Position numbers and translations under genes: made by a program
Assembly (NCBI RefSeq): GCF_012290005.1
Contig: NZ_JAAXMS010000002.1
Coordinates: forward strand, 248,001 to 312,000
DNA length: 64,000 nucleotides
Direction: 5' to 3'
Source: Crateriforma spongiae
GTDB lineage: Bacteria; Planctomycetota; Planctomycetia; Pirellulales; Pirellulaceae
Notes under the pieces: generated by a model
Told to the model about the DNA's origin: nothing
Database searches by the model: none
Seen by the model: only the letters and a program-made list of their open reading frames with translations
Shown: positions 53,533 through 61,713 of the stretch, piece after piece
How positions within the stretch are numbered: the stretch's first letter is position 1
Layout: each line of letters opens with the position of its first letter

Positions 53533-54975
53533 CTAGGGTTCTGACGGCGGATCGGTTTCAAGACCGTAGCTGCGAATCTTTTCGCGCAAAGTCCCGCGAT
53601 GGATCCCAAGCATCTCCGCCGTTTTGGCTCGGTTTTGTCCTGTCCGCTGCATCAAAATGCGAATCAACGGCTTTTCAACTTCGGCATGCAGTCGGGCCAA
53701 CAGATCCGCCCGCTGGCCGTCCGAGAGCGCATTGTGAACCCAGCTTTCAACGTGAACGGCCAAATCAAACGGCCGGTCGTCCGTCGGTGAGAGATCATGT
53801 TTGGAAGATGCCACTGGAAAATCATCGACGGATAGACGTCGGCCGCGTGCCACAACCGCAGCGCGTTCCACCGAGTTACGAAGTTCGCGCACATTGCCTT
53901 CCCAAGGTCGACCCTGGAGATCGGCGATCAGATCGTCCGAGACCAGGGATGCCGGGTCTGCGTGTCCCGCCAACCGCAAGAAATGCTGGACCAAGGGTGC
54001 CACGTCTTCGCGGCGTTGACGCAATGGTGGCAGGTGGATGTGCAATCCGTTCAATCGATAAAACAAGTCTTCGCGAAATCGATTCTCGCGAACGGCATGC
54101 CCAAGGTCCGCATTGGTGGCCGCCAGCAGACGGACATTGCACCGACGTGGCGTCACGTCGCCGACACGAAAGTATTCGCGTTGCTCCAGAACCCTTAGCA
54201 ACTTGACTTGGATGTGCATCGGCAAGTCGCCAATCTCATCCAATAGAATCGTCCCCCCCTCGGCTCGTTCGAATAAGCCTTGTCGATCATCGGTAGCTCC
54301 GGTAAAGGCCCCTTTCACGTGGCCGAACAATTCACTTTCGATCAAATCTTCATTCAACGCGACCGGAGCGATGGGAAGATATGGCTTGTCGGCACGGTCG
54401 CTGTGTTTGTGGATGGCCGCTGCCACCAACTCCTTTCCCGTTCCCGTTTCTCCCGTGATCAACACGCTTAAATCGCTGGATGCCACCAAAGCGATCTGAC
54501 GAAATACGTGCTGAATCGCTGCCGAAACGCCAACAATATCGTTGGCCCCGCTGGCGGTCGGTGAACTTGCTGGTGCACTCGTTACCGCGGGCCGACGAAG
54601 CGCGTTCTTACAGACACGTCGTGCGTCTTCCAAACGAAAGGGTTTTACCAGATAGTCGCTGGCGCCTTGACGAACGGCGGCGACCGCGGTGTCCAAGTCA
54701 CCAAAAGCCGTCATGATGACAACGGGCGCTTCGTTGGTCACGGACCGAAACTTGGGAAGCGCCGAGATGCCGTCTTCTTTCGGCAGCCTGACGTCCAACA
54801 GAATCAAGTCCGGCGCACGGTCTGACGCAAGTTCCAGGCCTTCCTCCGCCGAAGATGCCGTCCGGACGTGGTGTCCCTGTTCTTCCAGCATTCGCTGAAA
54901 CGCCCAACAGATCGACGGTTCATCATCGACCACCAAAACATCGGCCGGTGCGTTTGCTGAATCGTTCGTTGTCAT
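53533..54975 (-). CDS. NtrC-type sigma-54 response regulator
   Basis: A 480-residue enhancer-binding activator. The receiver domain has DD17-18, phosphoacceptor D61 (ILLDVRLP), the switch threonine in VIMTAFG and the lysine in YLVKPF. The AAA+ domain has Walker A GETGTGKELVAAAI, the sigma-54 contact loop GAFTGAT and Walker B GGTILLDEIGDLP. The C terminus is a Fis-type HTH (NRAKTAEMLGIHRGTLREKI). ATG 54975 overlaps the stop of the kinase gene as ATGA. It is the cognate regulator of the kinase at 54972; its target genes are not known. Confidence 0.95.
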   Translation of the reverse strand: MTTNDSANAPADVLVVDDEPSICWAFQRMLEEQGHHVRTASSAEEGLELASDRAPDLILLDVRLPKEDGISALPKFRSVTNEAPVVIMTAFGDLDTAVAAVRQGASDYLVKPFRLEDARRVCKNALRRPAVTSAPASSPTASGANDIVGVSAAIQHVFRQIALVASSDLSVLITGETGTGKELVAAAIHKHSDRADKPYLPIAPVALNEDLIESELFGHVKGAFTGATDDRQGLFERAEGGTILLDEIGDLPMHIQVKLLRVLEQREYFRVGDVTPRRCNVRLLAATNADLGHAVRENRFREDLFYRLNGLHIHLPPLRQRREDVAPLVQHFLRLAGHADPASLVSDDLIADLQGRPWEGNVRELRNSVERAAVVARGRRLSVDDFPVASSKHDLSPTDDRPFDLAVHVESWVHNALSDGQRADLLARLHAEVEKPLIRILMQRTGQNRAKTAEMLGIHRGTLREKIRSYGLETDPPSEP

Positions 54976-56384
54976 TTCGGCTTGGTCACTTTCACGGCAC
55001 AAAAGAATTCAAAGATCGTTCCGGATGTGCCATCATCGCGGCCACGACAATCGATCTGCCCGCCCAATTCGTCGACACAACGCTGTGCCAACGGCAACCC
55101 CAATCCCATCCCTTCGGGCTTGGATGTCACAAACGGTTCAAACAACCGATCAGCGACCACGGGATCGATCCCCGGTCCATTATCAATGACCTGGACACGG
55201 CATTGTTCCGCCTGTTCGTCGCTCCGTCCCGACGACACACGAATCTCCACAACGCTTGCCACCTGCAGTGCGTTAAGTACCAGATTAGAAACCGCAACAC
55301 AGAACGATGATCCGTTGCTGACCCACTGGTCCCCGGTCTCCGGCCTAACATCCCAAATCAACTTGACCCGCAAGTGTTGTGCGACAGGCCGATGCGTGGA
55401 ACGAAGATCGTCAATACATTGCGTGATCGTTGCCGGCTTGGCATCCGGGGCTCCCGCGCCGGCGGCCCCCAGGGACAACAACCGCTGGATATAGTTTTCA
55501 GCTTGTTGAATCTGGTCGACCGCAACATCGATGTCCTGCTGATCGTCAATGGGACACGACGATTGGTGCAACTCCATTGCCATGCGTGCACCGGTCAACG
55601 TGTTGCGTAATTGGTGCGCCATACCGCCGGATATCTGATGCAACAGCTTTTCACCTTGTTGGGCATGCACCTGTTGCCACAGCTGATCCAATTGGCCGGC
55701 CATCACGTTGGCAGCCCTAGACAATCGCCCCAGTTCATCGTTGTTGGCATCTTCCAATCGCGCGTCAAAGTCACCTTGGGCGATCCGTTCAACATGCTTT
55801 TGCAGCCGATTCAAACGTCGAATCATTCCCACAAGGATGGTCCAAATCCCCACACACACGACGACGATCGTGGACAAGCCGGTCGCTAAAGGAAACAAGG
55901 CGGCTTGCCGTGCAGCGGCGTCGACCTTGGACCGGGGAAACAGAACAGCAACCGATGTGACGCCGTCCACACGATAACCGGATTGAACACGGCGAAATGC
56001 TCGAGCCATGAAACGGGCACCTTCACATCGGATCGGATACCACCCGGAGTCCAAGGGACGCAAAGCCTTAAACTGCCCGATGTCTTGGTCATCCATGGGC
56101 AAGGTTGCCGAAACCAAATTTCCTTCGGCATCCAAAGCCACCCACTGCGTTTTGGTCAAACCCGAAAGCGATTCCAGTACGGTTGATTTCAAGGGAAAAG
56201 TCGACCGCGCGACGGTGGATTCGATCGAAGCAAAACGCTCTTCCATTTCCAGCAAAGCCGATCGCTGGCCGAACCACCACGACGCCGCGGTGACCAACAA
56301 TGCGGCGGCCGTCGCCACGCCCAGCAGAGGTGCCAGGACACGAATCTGAAGCGAATCACGGTGACGGGGTGCGAAAGAAATCAC
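54972..56384 (-). CDS. Sensor histidine kinase
   Basis: About 470 residues in the preferred frame from GTG 56384; the open frame goes back to 56543 but without coding character. Order: a first transmembrane helix (APLLGVATAAALLVTAASWW), periplasmic sensor region, second helix (LATGLSTIVVVCVGIWTILV), HAMP segment, H-box ISGGMAHQLRNTLTGARM (phosphorylated His), N-box VSNLVLNALQ, and G-boxes VIDNGPGIDP and GMGLGLPLAQR. It is coupled to the NtrC-type regulator. The signal it senses is unknown. The DUF1559 gene lies divergent 290 bases away. Confidence 0.92.
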   Translation of the reverse strand: MISFAPRHRDSLQIRVLAPLLGVATAAALLVTAASWWFGQRSALLEMEERFASIESTVARSTFPLKSTVLESLSGLTKTQWVALDAEGNLVSATLPMDDQDIGQFKALRPLDSGWYPIRCEGARFMARAFRRVQSGYRVDGVTSVAVLFPRSKVDAAARQAALFPLATGLSTIVVVCVGIWTILVGMIRRLNRLQKHVERIAQGDFDARLEDANNDELGRLSRAANVMAGQLDQLWQQVHAQQGEKLLHQISGGMAHQLRNTLTGARMAMELHQSSCPIDDQQDIDVAVDQIQQAENYIQRLLSLGAAGAGAPDAKPATITQCIDDLRSTHRPVAQHLRVKLIWDVRPETGDQWVSNGSSFCVAVSNLVLNALQVASVVEIRVSSGRSDEQAEQCRVQVIDNGPGIDPVVADRLFEPFVTSKPEGMGLGLPLAQRCVDELGGQIDCRGRDDGTSGTIFEFFCAVKVTKPK

Positions 56385-56674
56385 AAGTCGCGTTGAGCCG
56401 AATGCGGGGATGATCGTCAAACCATCATTCTGACATGCGCCAATCGGATTGCGATGCCGCTTGTCGGGTAACCACCGACGCAAATTTGTCCGCCGGCGAC
56501 GGCAAATCCGCCGCCGGCAAACCCCATGGGCTGCGAATTCCATGGTCGTTCGTGCGACTTACCCGTGATTCCCTGCCCTGGTGGTCACCCAAGGCACTGG
56601 TACGGCGGTTGCAATGTGCGGCGGGATCGACAACGTCAGCGACTTTATTCCCCGTACATCCGTTTTCGCCCGAT

Positions 56675-57718
56675 ATGACGCATTCGCAACCGAAACGCCC
56701 TCCCGCTCCATCGGTCAACGGATTCACCCTGGTCGAATTGCTGGTCGTGATCGCCATCATCGGGGTTTTGGTCGGGCTGCTGTTACCGGCGGTGCAAGCA
56801 GCCCGCGAGGCGGCGCGTCGAATGCAATGTTCGAATAACCTGAAGCAGATCGGATTGGCCTGCCACAACTACCAGAGCGCGTTCAAGAAATTCCCGCCCT
56901 CGGCAGTATTGGACATGTCGGTTTCCCAGACCGGAAACAATGGATCCTGGGGAGTGCATGGGCGAATCTTGCCTTTCTTGGAACAAGGCAGCCTTTATGA
57001 CAACGTGGACTTGAGCATCGGCTGGGACCATCAAGCGGTGATCCACGAGGTGCGGGTCCCCGTTTACGCCTGCCCCAGCGATCCAGGCACAGGACAGATC
57101 CGGACCTTCAGCGACAACCGCCCGTCGTTGTATCCGACCACGTACGGATTCAATTTCGGGCGTTGGTACGTGTACGCACCGAACGAACGCCGCGTCGGCG
57201 ACGGAATGTTCTTTCCCGATTCATTCTTGCGCTTTCGCGACTGCGTTGATGGCACATCCAGCACCTTGTTGGCATCGGAAGTCAAAGCTTGGACGCCCTA
57301 CACGCGGAACGGTGGACCATCCAACACCGACATGCCCGCCACCATCGAAGAAGCCGAAGCGGTGGTCGCAAGCGGTGATCAATTCAAAAACACCGGTCAT
57401 ACCGAATGGCCCGACGGCCGAGTCCACCACACAGGCTTCACTGTTACCCTGGCACCAAATTCCGAAGTGATGTACCAGAACGGAGGCGAAACGCTGATTG
57501 AAATGGATTTCAATTCTTGGCAAGAAGGCAAGAACGGAATCGCGGGCAATCCCACCTATGCCATGATCACATCGCGCAGCTTTCACGCAGGGCAAGTTCA
57601 AGCAGTCTTTGTCGACGGTTCGGTTCGAAGCGTGACGGAATCCATCGACTTGGATGTTTGGCACGCGTTGGGAACCCGCAACGGACGCGAAACAATCGAT
57701 GCCGACGATCTGCCCTGA
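56675..57718 (+). CDS. DUF1559 pilin-like protein, copy 3
   Basis: A 347-residue protein with the prepilin signal [19 protein letters not shown] and the C-terminal H-X9-DG motif (HAGQVQAVFVDG). It is only distantly similar to the two tandem copies at 5837 and 7249 outside these regions, and more typical of the family at large (CSNNLKQIGLACHNYQSAF, CPSDPGTG). ATG 56675 gives a short leader before the signal. It is divergent from the kinase/regulator operon. Confidence 0.9.
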   Translation: MTHSQPKRPPAPSVNGFTLVELLVVIAIIGVLVGLLLPAVQAAREAARRMQCSNNLKQIGLACHNYQSAFKKFPPSAVLDMSVSQTGNNGSWGVHGRILPFLEQGSLYDNVDLSIGWDHQAVIHEVRVPVYACPSDPGTGQIRTFSDNRPSLYPTTYGFNFGRWYVYAPNERRVGDGMFFPDSFLRFRDCVDGTSSTLLASEVKAWTPYTRNGGPSNTDMPATIEEAEAVVASGDQFKNTGHTEWPDGRVHHTGFTVTLAPNSEVMYQNGGETLIEMDFNSWQEGKNGIAGNPTYAMITSRSFHAGQVQAVFVDGSVRSVTESIDLDVWHALGTRNGRETIDADDLP

Positions 57719-57804
57719 TCCCGATCACGCGACGAAAACCAACCTCGGCTCGTCGAACGTACCCGCAGACGGCGGGCTGTCGCGTTTTGCCAGCGTCAAA
57801 AGCA

Positions 57805-58542
57805 CTAGGCCTGACGCAACATCGTTTTCAACGATTGCTGCAAAACACCAAAGTCTTCGTCACGGGGGTCGTCCGCGATATCGGTGTAGTAATCGTTGTC
57901 GATCCCCAACTGCTGCTTCATGATCGCAGCCCGCGTGGGATCGACGTCCAGAACCAGATCTGACAATTCAAAATCCCGGTCCCACAGAATTTCATCGGCC
58001 AACGCATTGATGACAAAATCCCAGCGGTCTTCGTCATCGCAATCCAGCGGCGGGAGTCCAAAGTCATCATCGAACAGATCGTCCGCCTCGGTGTCCAATC
58101 CCGATTCGCCGGGTGGAAAGCGTTCCAAATAGGCCTCGCTGACCAGCGCCCGCCACGCACATGATGCAAGCTGCCCCTGGGCCGTGGTATCGTCCTGCCC
58201 GTCGATCAGCGGACAGGGTGTCGGCAGGCCCATGATTTCAAAATCAATCTGGTCCATCACGTTGCGGTACACGGCATAAACGGTCCCTTCGTTGGTCGCG
58301 TTCAGTTCCGCCGGCGTGATGGTCGAACACAGCAAATGACGAGTGACATCGGACAGCACCGCGATTTGCTGCACGCTGGACAGTTGGTCAAACAGGGACA
58401 CACCGGTATTGACCAGCCGAGAGCCGGGAGCGCCGCGATTCTGGCGAGTGATCTGATCGATCAGCAGGTCAACGCTGCTGCGAAACAGCCGACTTTCCCA
58501 AACCGTAAGCGTGCGATCACCCGCGGGAGTTTGCCATGTCAT
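57805..58542 (-). CDS. Hypothetical acidic protein
   Basis: A 245-residue soluble protein that I do not recognise. There is no signal peptide. The N terminus (TWQTPAGDRTLTVWESRLFR) is strand-like, the middle is helical (QITRQNRGAPGSRLVNTGVS; LSSVQQIAVLSDVTRHLLCS), and the rest is strongly acidic (ESGLDTEADDLFDDDFGLPP). The pattern is that of planctomycete-specific hypothetical proteins. Codon use looks normal for the window. Confidence 0.7.
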   Translation of the reverse strand: MTWQTPAGDRTLTVWESRLFRSSVDLLIDQITRQNRGAPGSRLVNTGVSLFDQLSSVQQIAVLSDVTRHLLCSTITPAELNATNEGTVYAVYRNVMDQIDFEIMGLPTPCPLIDGQDDTTAQGQLASCAWRALVSEAYLERFPPGESGLDTEADDLFDDDFGLPPLDCDDEDRWDFVINALADEILWDRDFELSDLVLDVDPTRAAIMKQQLGIDNDYYTDIADDPRDEDFGVLQQSLKTMLRQA

Positions 58543-58686
58543 GACGCTTTGAAACCTGTGCGTCGGATTGATTCGTCGATGGATACCATGCGTCGGTGGA
58601 CGATCCGGCCGGCAGCCCCAATCATTGCCCAGCCGTGCCGACCCACCCGACTACGAATCATAACGCGGTCGTCACAAATTGTCCTA

Positions 58687-59691
58687 TCAAAATCTTTTGC
58701 CGACCGACGGCCATCCCATCAGCCGAATATCCAACTGGCTGGATTCAAAGGCCAAACCGCCGACAGCCGTGGCGTTGATCGCCGCGACATGGGCCGCACA
58801 TCGCGAAGCCGATTTTGGATCTTGCCCTCGCGCGATCGCTGCCAGAAAAGCTCCGTGAAAAACGTCACCGCATCCCGTCGTGTCGACCACTTTGTCGACG
58901 GAGAACGCCGGTTGATGCCAACTTTCCCCCCGGGGATCGGGGCTGTCGGCGGAAACAAACCAACTACCGTCCACACCAGCGGTGACGCCAACAATTTCGG
59001 CGGATGTCGCATCGAACAAAGTTCTTGCCAACGATTCCGGCGACAACGTTTGTTCCACATCCGTGTTGCCGTCGATGGATGCGGCCAACATGGTTTCGGC
59101 AAATTGCCGTGCCACGATCAAGATGTCGGCTTGGCGGACCAACGGTAAGATCGAATCACGGTACCGATAAGCCCCGCCGTCATAAGACACCCGCGTCCCG
59201 GATCGTTTGGCAATCGCGATCGCTTGCAGGCTGGCATCCAGGTGTCGGCCGCTTAGATGCAACAACTTGGCCGAAGCAACGGTTTCGACATAGCGTTCTT
59301 CCCAACGCAGGTCGATGTCGCGTCCCGGTGAAAACACGATGGTTCGCGTACCACCCTTTTCGGCACTCCAAATACTGGCCACCGAAGCGGTCACCCCTTG
59401 GCACCGTTGCAATAGTCCGTCGTTCACGCCCGCGCGACGCAGAGAATCGATGATCTGCATCGAAGCGTCGTCGTGCCCCAAACGATCCAGCAACACAGCG
59501 TTACACCCGAGTTTCGACGCGGTCGCCATCGCGACGGCGATTCCGCCGCCGATTGTTTGCAGACGGTGATCCGACCGAACCACGGAATCTTCGTCGGGGT
59601 ATCGGTCGACCAAAAAGATCTGGTCCCAAACCGACACGCCGATGCCGACCATGTCGACCGATTCGGCGTTTCGTTCGCGCTGTCCCGTCAC
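58687..59691 (-). CDS. PfkB-family sugar/nucleoside kinase
   Basis: A 334-residue ribokinase-fold kinase. The N-terminal signature is IGGGIAVAMATASKLG, and the C-terminal ATP/catalytic motif is VVDTTGCGDVFHGAFLAAIA, where the usual GAGD is GCGD. The GTG start at 59691 overlaps the stop of pdxH as GTGA; an ATG at 59652 (MVGIGVSVWDQIF) would also include all conserved parts. The substrate is unknown; GCGD forms occur in several carbohydrate-kinase subgroups. It follows pdxH in one operon. Confidence 0.88.
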   Translation of the reverse strand: MTGQRERNAESVDMVGIGVSVWDQIFLVDRYPDEDSVVRSDHRLQTIGGGIAVAMATASKLGCNAVLLDRLGHDDASMQIIDSLRRAGVNDGLLQRCQGVTASVASIWSAEKGGTRTIVFSPGRDIDLRWEERYVETVASAKLLHLSGRHLDASLQAIAIAKRSGTRVSYDGGAYRYRDSILPLVRQADILIVARQFAETMLAASIDGNTDVEQTLSPESLARTLFDATSAEIVGVTAGVDGSWFVSADSPDPRGESWHQPAFSVDKVVDTTGCGDVFHGAFLAAIARGQDPKSASRCAAHVAAINATAVGGLAFESSQLDIRLMGWPSVGKRF

Positions 59692-60359
59692 GGCGACAGT
59701 CGCTGAATTTCCCACTGATCTTGATCACGTCGGTACTGGATCCGATCGTGCAAACGACTGGGGCGACCCTGCCAGAATTCGATGCGGTCGGCGGTGACCT
59801 CATATCCGCCCCACTGATCGGGCAACGGAACCACGTCGCCGTTGAATTGATCGGTCAACTGCTGATACCGCTGCTGCAACACATCGCGTCCATCAACGAC
59901 GCTGGACTGCGCGCTGGTCCACGCACCGACTTGGCTTTCCCTTGGACGCGAATGGAAATACTGTTCGCTGCGTTGGCGACTGACCTTAGCAGCGACGCCG
60001 TCGATCAAGACTTGACGTTCCAAGTGTGGCCAGAAGAAGCACAGGGACACACGCGGATTCTGCTGCAAGTGTTGACCTTTGACCGATCCATAGTTGGTGT
60101 AAAAGACGAACCTGCCCTCTTCGACGCCCTTCAACAAAACGATCCGGCTGGTGACCGTCCCGTCACTTGATGCCGTCGCCAGTGTCATGGCGTTAACTTC
60201 CATCCAATCCGGCAGATCCGATTGCCGGGCTTCGTGAAACCAACGGTCGAACTGGACCAACGGATCTGGGTCAACGTCGCCGATGTCCAGTCCCGCCAAA
60301 CAGTAGTTTTTTCGCATCGTTTCAATCGTCACCGCAAACACCCTTTCATTCTTCGCCAC
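59688..60359 (-). CDS. pdxH: Pyridoxamine 5'-phosphate oxidase
   Basis: The FMN enzyme that makes pyridoxal 5'-phosphate in vitamin B6 metabolism. The 223 residues match the family length: MRKNYCLAGLDIGDVDPDPL at the N terminus, ATASSDGTVTSRIVLLKGVE, FVFYTNYGSVKGQHLQQNPR (FMN binding), and the C-terminal signature VTADRIEFWQGRPSRLHDRI ending the protein in RLSP. It is divergent from the AlgH gene and leads the operon with the PfkB kinase. Confidence 0.94.
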   Translation of the reverse strand: MAKNERVFAVTIETMRKNYCLAGLDIGDVDPDPLVQFDRWFHEARQSDLPDWMEVNAMTLATASSDGTVTSRIVLLKGVEEGRFVFYTNYGSVKGQHLQQNPRVSLCFFWPHLERQVLIDGVAAKVSRQRSEQYFHSRPRESQVGAWTSAQSSVVDGRDVLQQRYQQLTDQFNGDVVPLPDQWGGYEVTADRIEFWQGRPSRLHDRIQYRRDQDQWEIQRLSP

Positions 60360-60439
60360 GAATCCATTGTGAAGGATCCGGAAATCGGCCGATCACGCCC
60401 TCCCCGCCCGAAAGGGGGCCGCAAATTGGCACGAACAAT

Positions 60440-60455
60440 TGGCACGAACCTTGCA
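60440..60455 (+). promoter_or_regulatory. Sigma-54 (-24/-12) promoter
   Basis: The sequence TGGCACGAACCTTGCA fits the consensus TGGCACGNNNNTTGCW completely, with the invariant GG and GC 12 bases apart. It points at the AlgH gene 85 bases downstream; transcription would start near 60467. A second TTGGCACGAAC copy of the -24 element lies 15 bases upstream. It needs an NtrC-type activator such as that at 53533. Confidence 0.8.
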
Positions 60456-60539
60456 TTTTCACAGACCGGTATCCCGCAAATTGCCATGCTGGCAGCGGGG
60501 CAACACCTGACCGTTTTCGTACACTCAGCGAGATGAAAG

Positions 60540-61208
60540 ATGAAGGACCCTTCGGCGGGCAACCTGCTGGTTGCGTCCACTTTGATTGATACCCCGACGG
60601 TCGAGCGATCGGTCTGTCTGTTGGTGCATCGACAAGACGACGCCGTGATTGGCGTGATGTTGAATCGTCCCATGCAGACACCTCCGGGACTGCTGGACGG
60701 CCTATTCGGGTCGGACGAAAAATCGTCGCAGTCGCGTTTTCGGATTCCCAATCCCTCCGCGGAATTGCCGGCCGATTCCGACGAAAGCGATGACCAGAGT
60801 CTGATCGTGCCTTCGGCGGCCGCATTGCCGTCGACTGAAACCGCACCGCCGATCCATTTTGGTGGCCCCCTTTCCGGTCCGTTGGTGGCGATCCACGCCG
60901 ACGCCGATCATGCGGAAAGCGAGACCGGCAAGGGGATTTTCGTCACCGCCCAAAAAAACAACCTGCAACAACTGATCCGCGACGCGGATCGGCCGTATCG
61001 TCTGATGATCGGCCATTTGGGCTGGCATCCCGACCAGTTGCAACGCGAAATTGACGAAGGCTGGTGGCACGTCTTACCGGCATCCGCGGACAGCGTTTTC
61101 TCGGACAATGCCGAAATGTGGCCCCGGTTGGTCCGCCGTGCCACCGCGGGCTCGATGGCCAAGTGGATGCAGATCCCTGACGACGAACGGGCCCACGAGC
61201 TAAATTGA
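60540..61208 (+). CDS. AlgH/YqgE (UPF0301) family protein
   Basis: A 222-residue protein of the widely conserved UPF0301 family. The start GNLLVASTLIDTPTVERSVC and LLVHRQDDAVIGVMLNRPMQ are family-typical, as are IHFGGPLSGP, RLMIGHLGWHPDQLQREIDE and WWHVLP. The family function is unclear; AlgH was linked to alginate regulation in Pseudomonas, and a nucleic acid- or thiol-related role has been proposed. A segment of some 45 residues (about 60-105) rich in Ser, Asp and Glu is longer than usual. It has a sigma-54-type promoter upstream. Confidence 0.9.
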   Translation: MKDPSAGNLLVASTLIDTPTVERSVCLLVHRQDDAVIGVMLNRPMQTPPGLLDGLFGSDEKSSQSRFRIPNPSAELPADSDESDDQSLIVPSAAALPSTETAPPIHFGGPLSGPLVAIHADADHAESETGKGIFVTAQKNNLQQLIRDADRPYRLMIGHLGWHPDQLQREIDEGWWHVLPASADSVFSDNAEMWPRLVRRATAGSMAKWMQIPDDERAHELN

Positions 61209-61298
61209 TCCGGACAATCTGATCGCGCGACGCCAACAGCTTGGAATCGTCGCCGTGTCGTTTCCATCTGGCCCCGTCAATTCTTTCCGAGCCGTTGT

Positions 61299-61670
61299 AT
61301 GCCGCGCCCCACCGATCCCGATCCGGATCGTCCTCGCCCGTTCCCGATTCAACGAAAGCGTCTGGGAGTGATCCGATTCATCCGTCCCGACGGTGAATTT
61401 GGCTTCATCGAAGCGGAAGATTTTCGCGACGATGTCTTCTTTCACCACACCGTATGGCAAAGTGAGAAGGGGCAAGTTCCGCAAGAAAAAATGTCTGTCG
61501 AATTTGAGATCGACGATGACCACATGCGGGAAACGGACAAACTGCGGGCCAAGGTCGTCCGGCCAACGACACGTCCATTGGGCAAGAAGCTTTCCGGACG
61601 AGATGCGCCTCACCTGATCATCAAACATCACCCCAACGCCAGGCGAAAACGCCCAAACTGGCGCAAATAG
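61299..61670 (+). CDS. Cold-shock-domain-like protein
   Basis: A 123-residue protein with a cold-shock fold: LGVIRFIRPDGEFGFIEAED contains the RNP1-like GEFGFI and DDVFFHHTVW the RNP2-like VFFHH. The domain is flanked by a Pro/Arg-rich N terminus and a basic tail (HHPNARRKRPNWRK), so it is larger than a standard 67-residue CspA. It probably binds single-stranded nucleic acid. It follows the AlgH gene by 90 bases in the same direction and may share its promoter. Confidence 0.85.
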   Translation: MPRPTDPDPDRPRPFPIQRKRLGVIRFIRPDGEFGFIEAEDFRDDVFFHHTVWQSEKGQVPQEKMSVEFEIDDDHMRETDKLRAKVVRPTTRPLGKKLSGRDAPHLIIKHHPNARRKRPNWRK

Positions 61671-61713
61671 ATTAGTCCCCAAAGCGGCCTCACTTCGTCG
61701 CCCGAGCCGCTGA

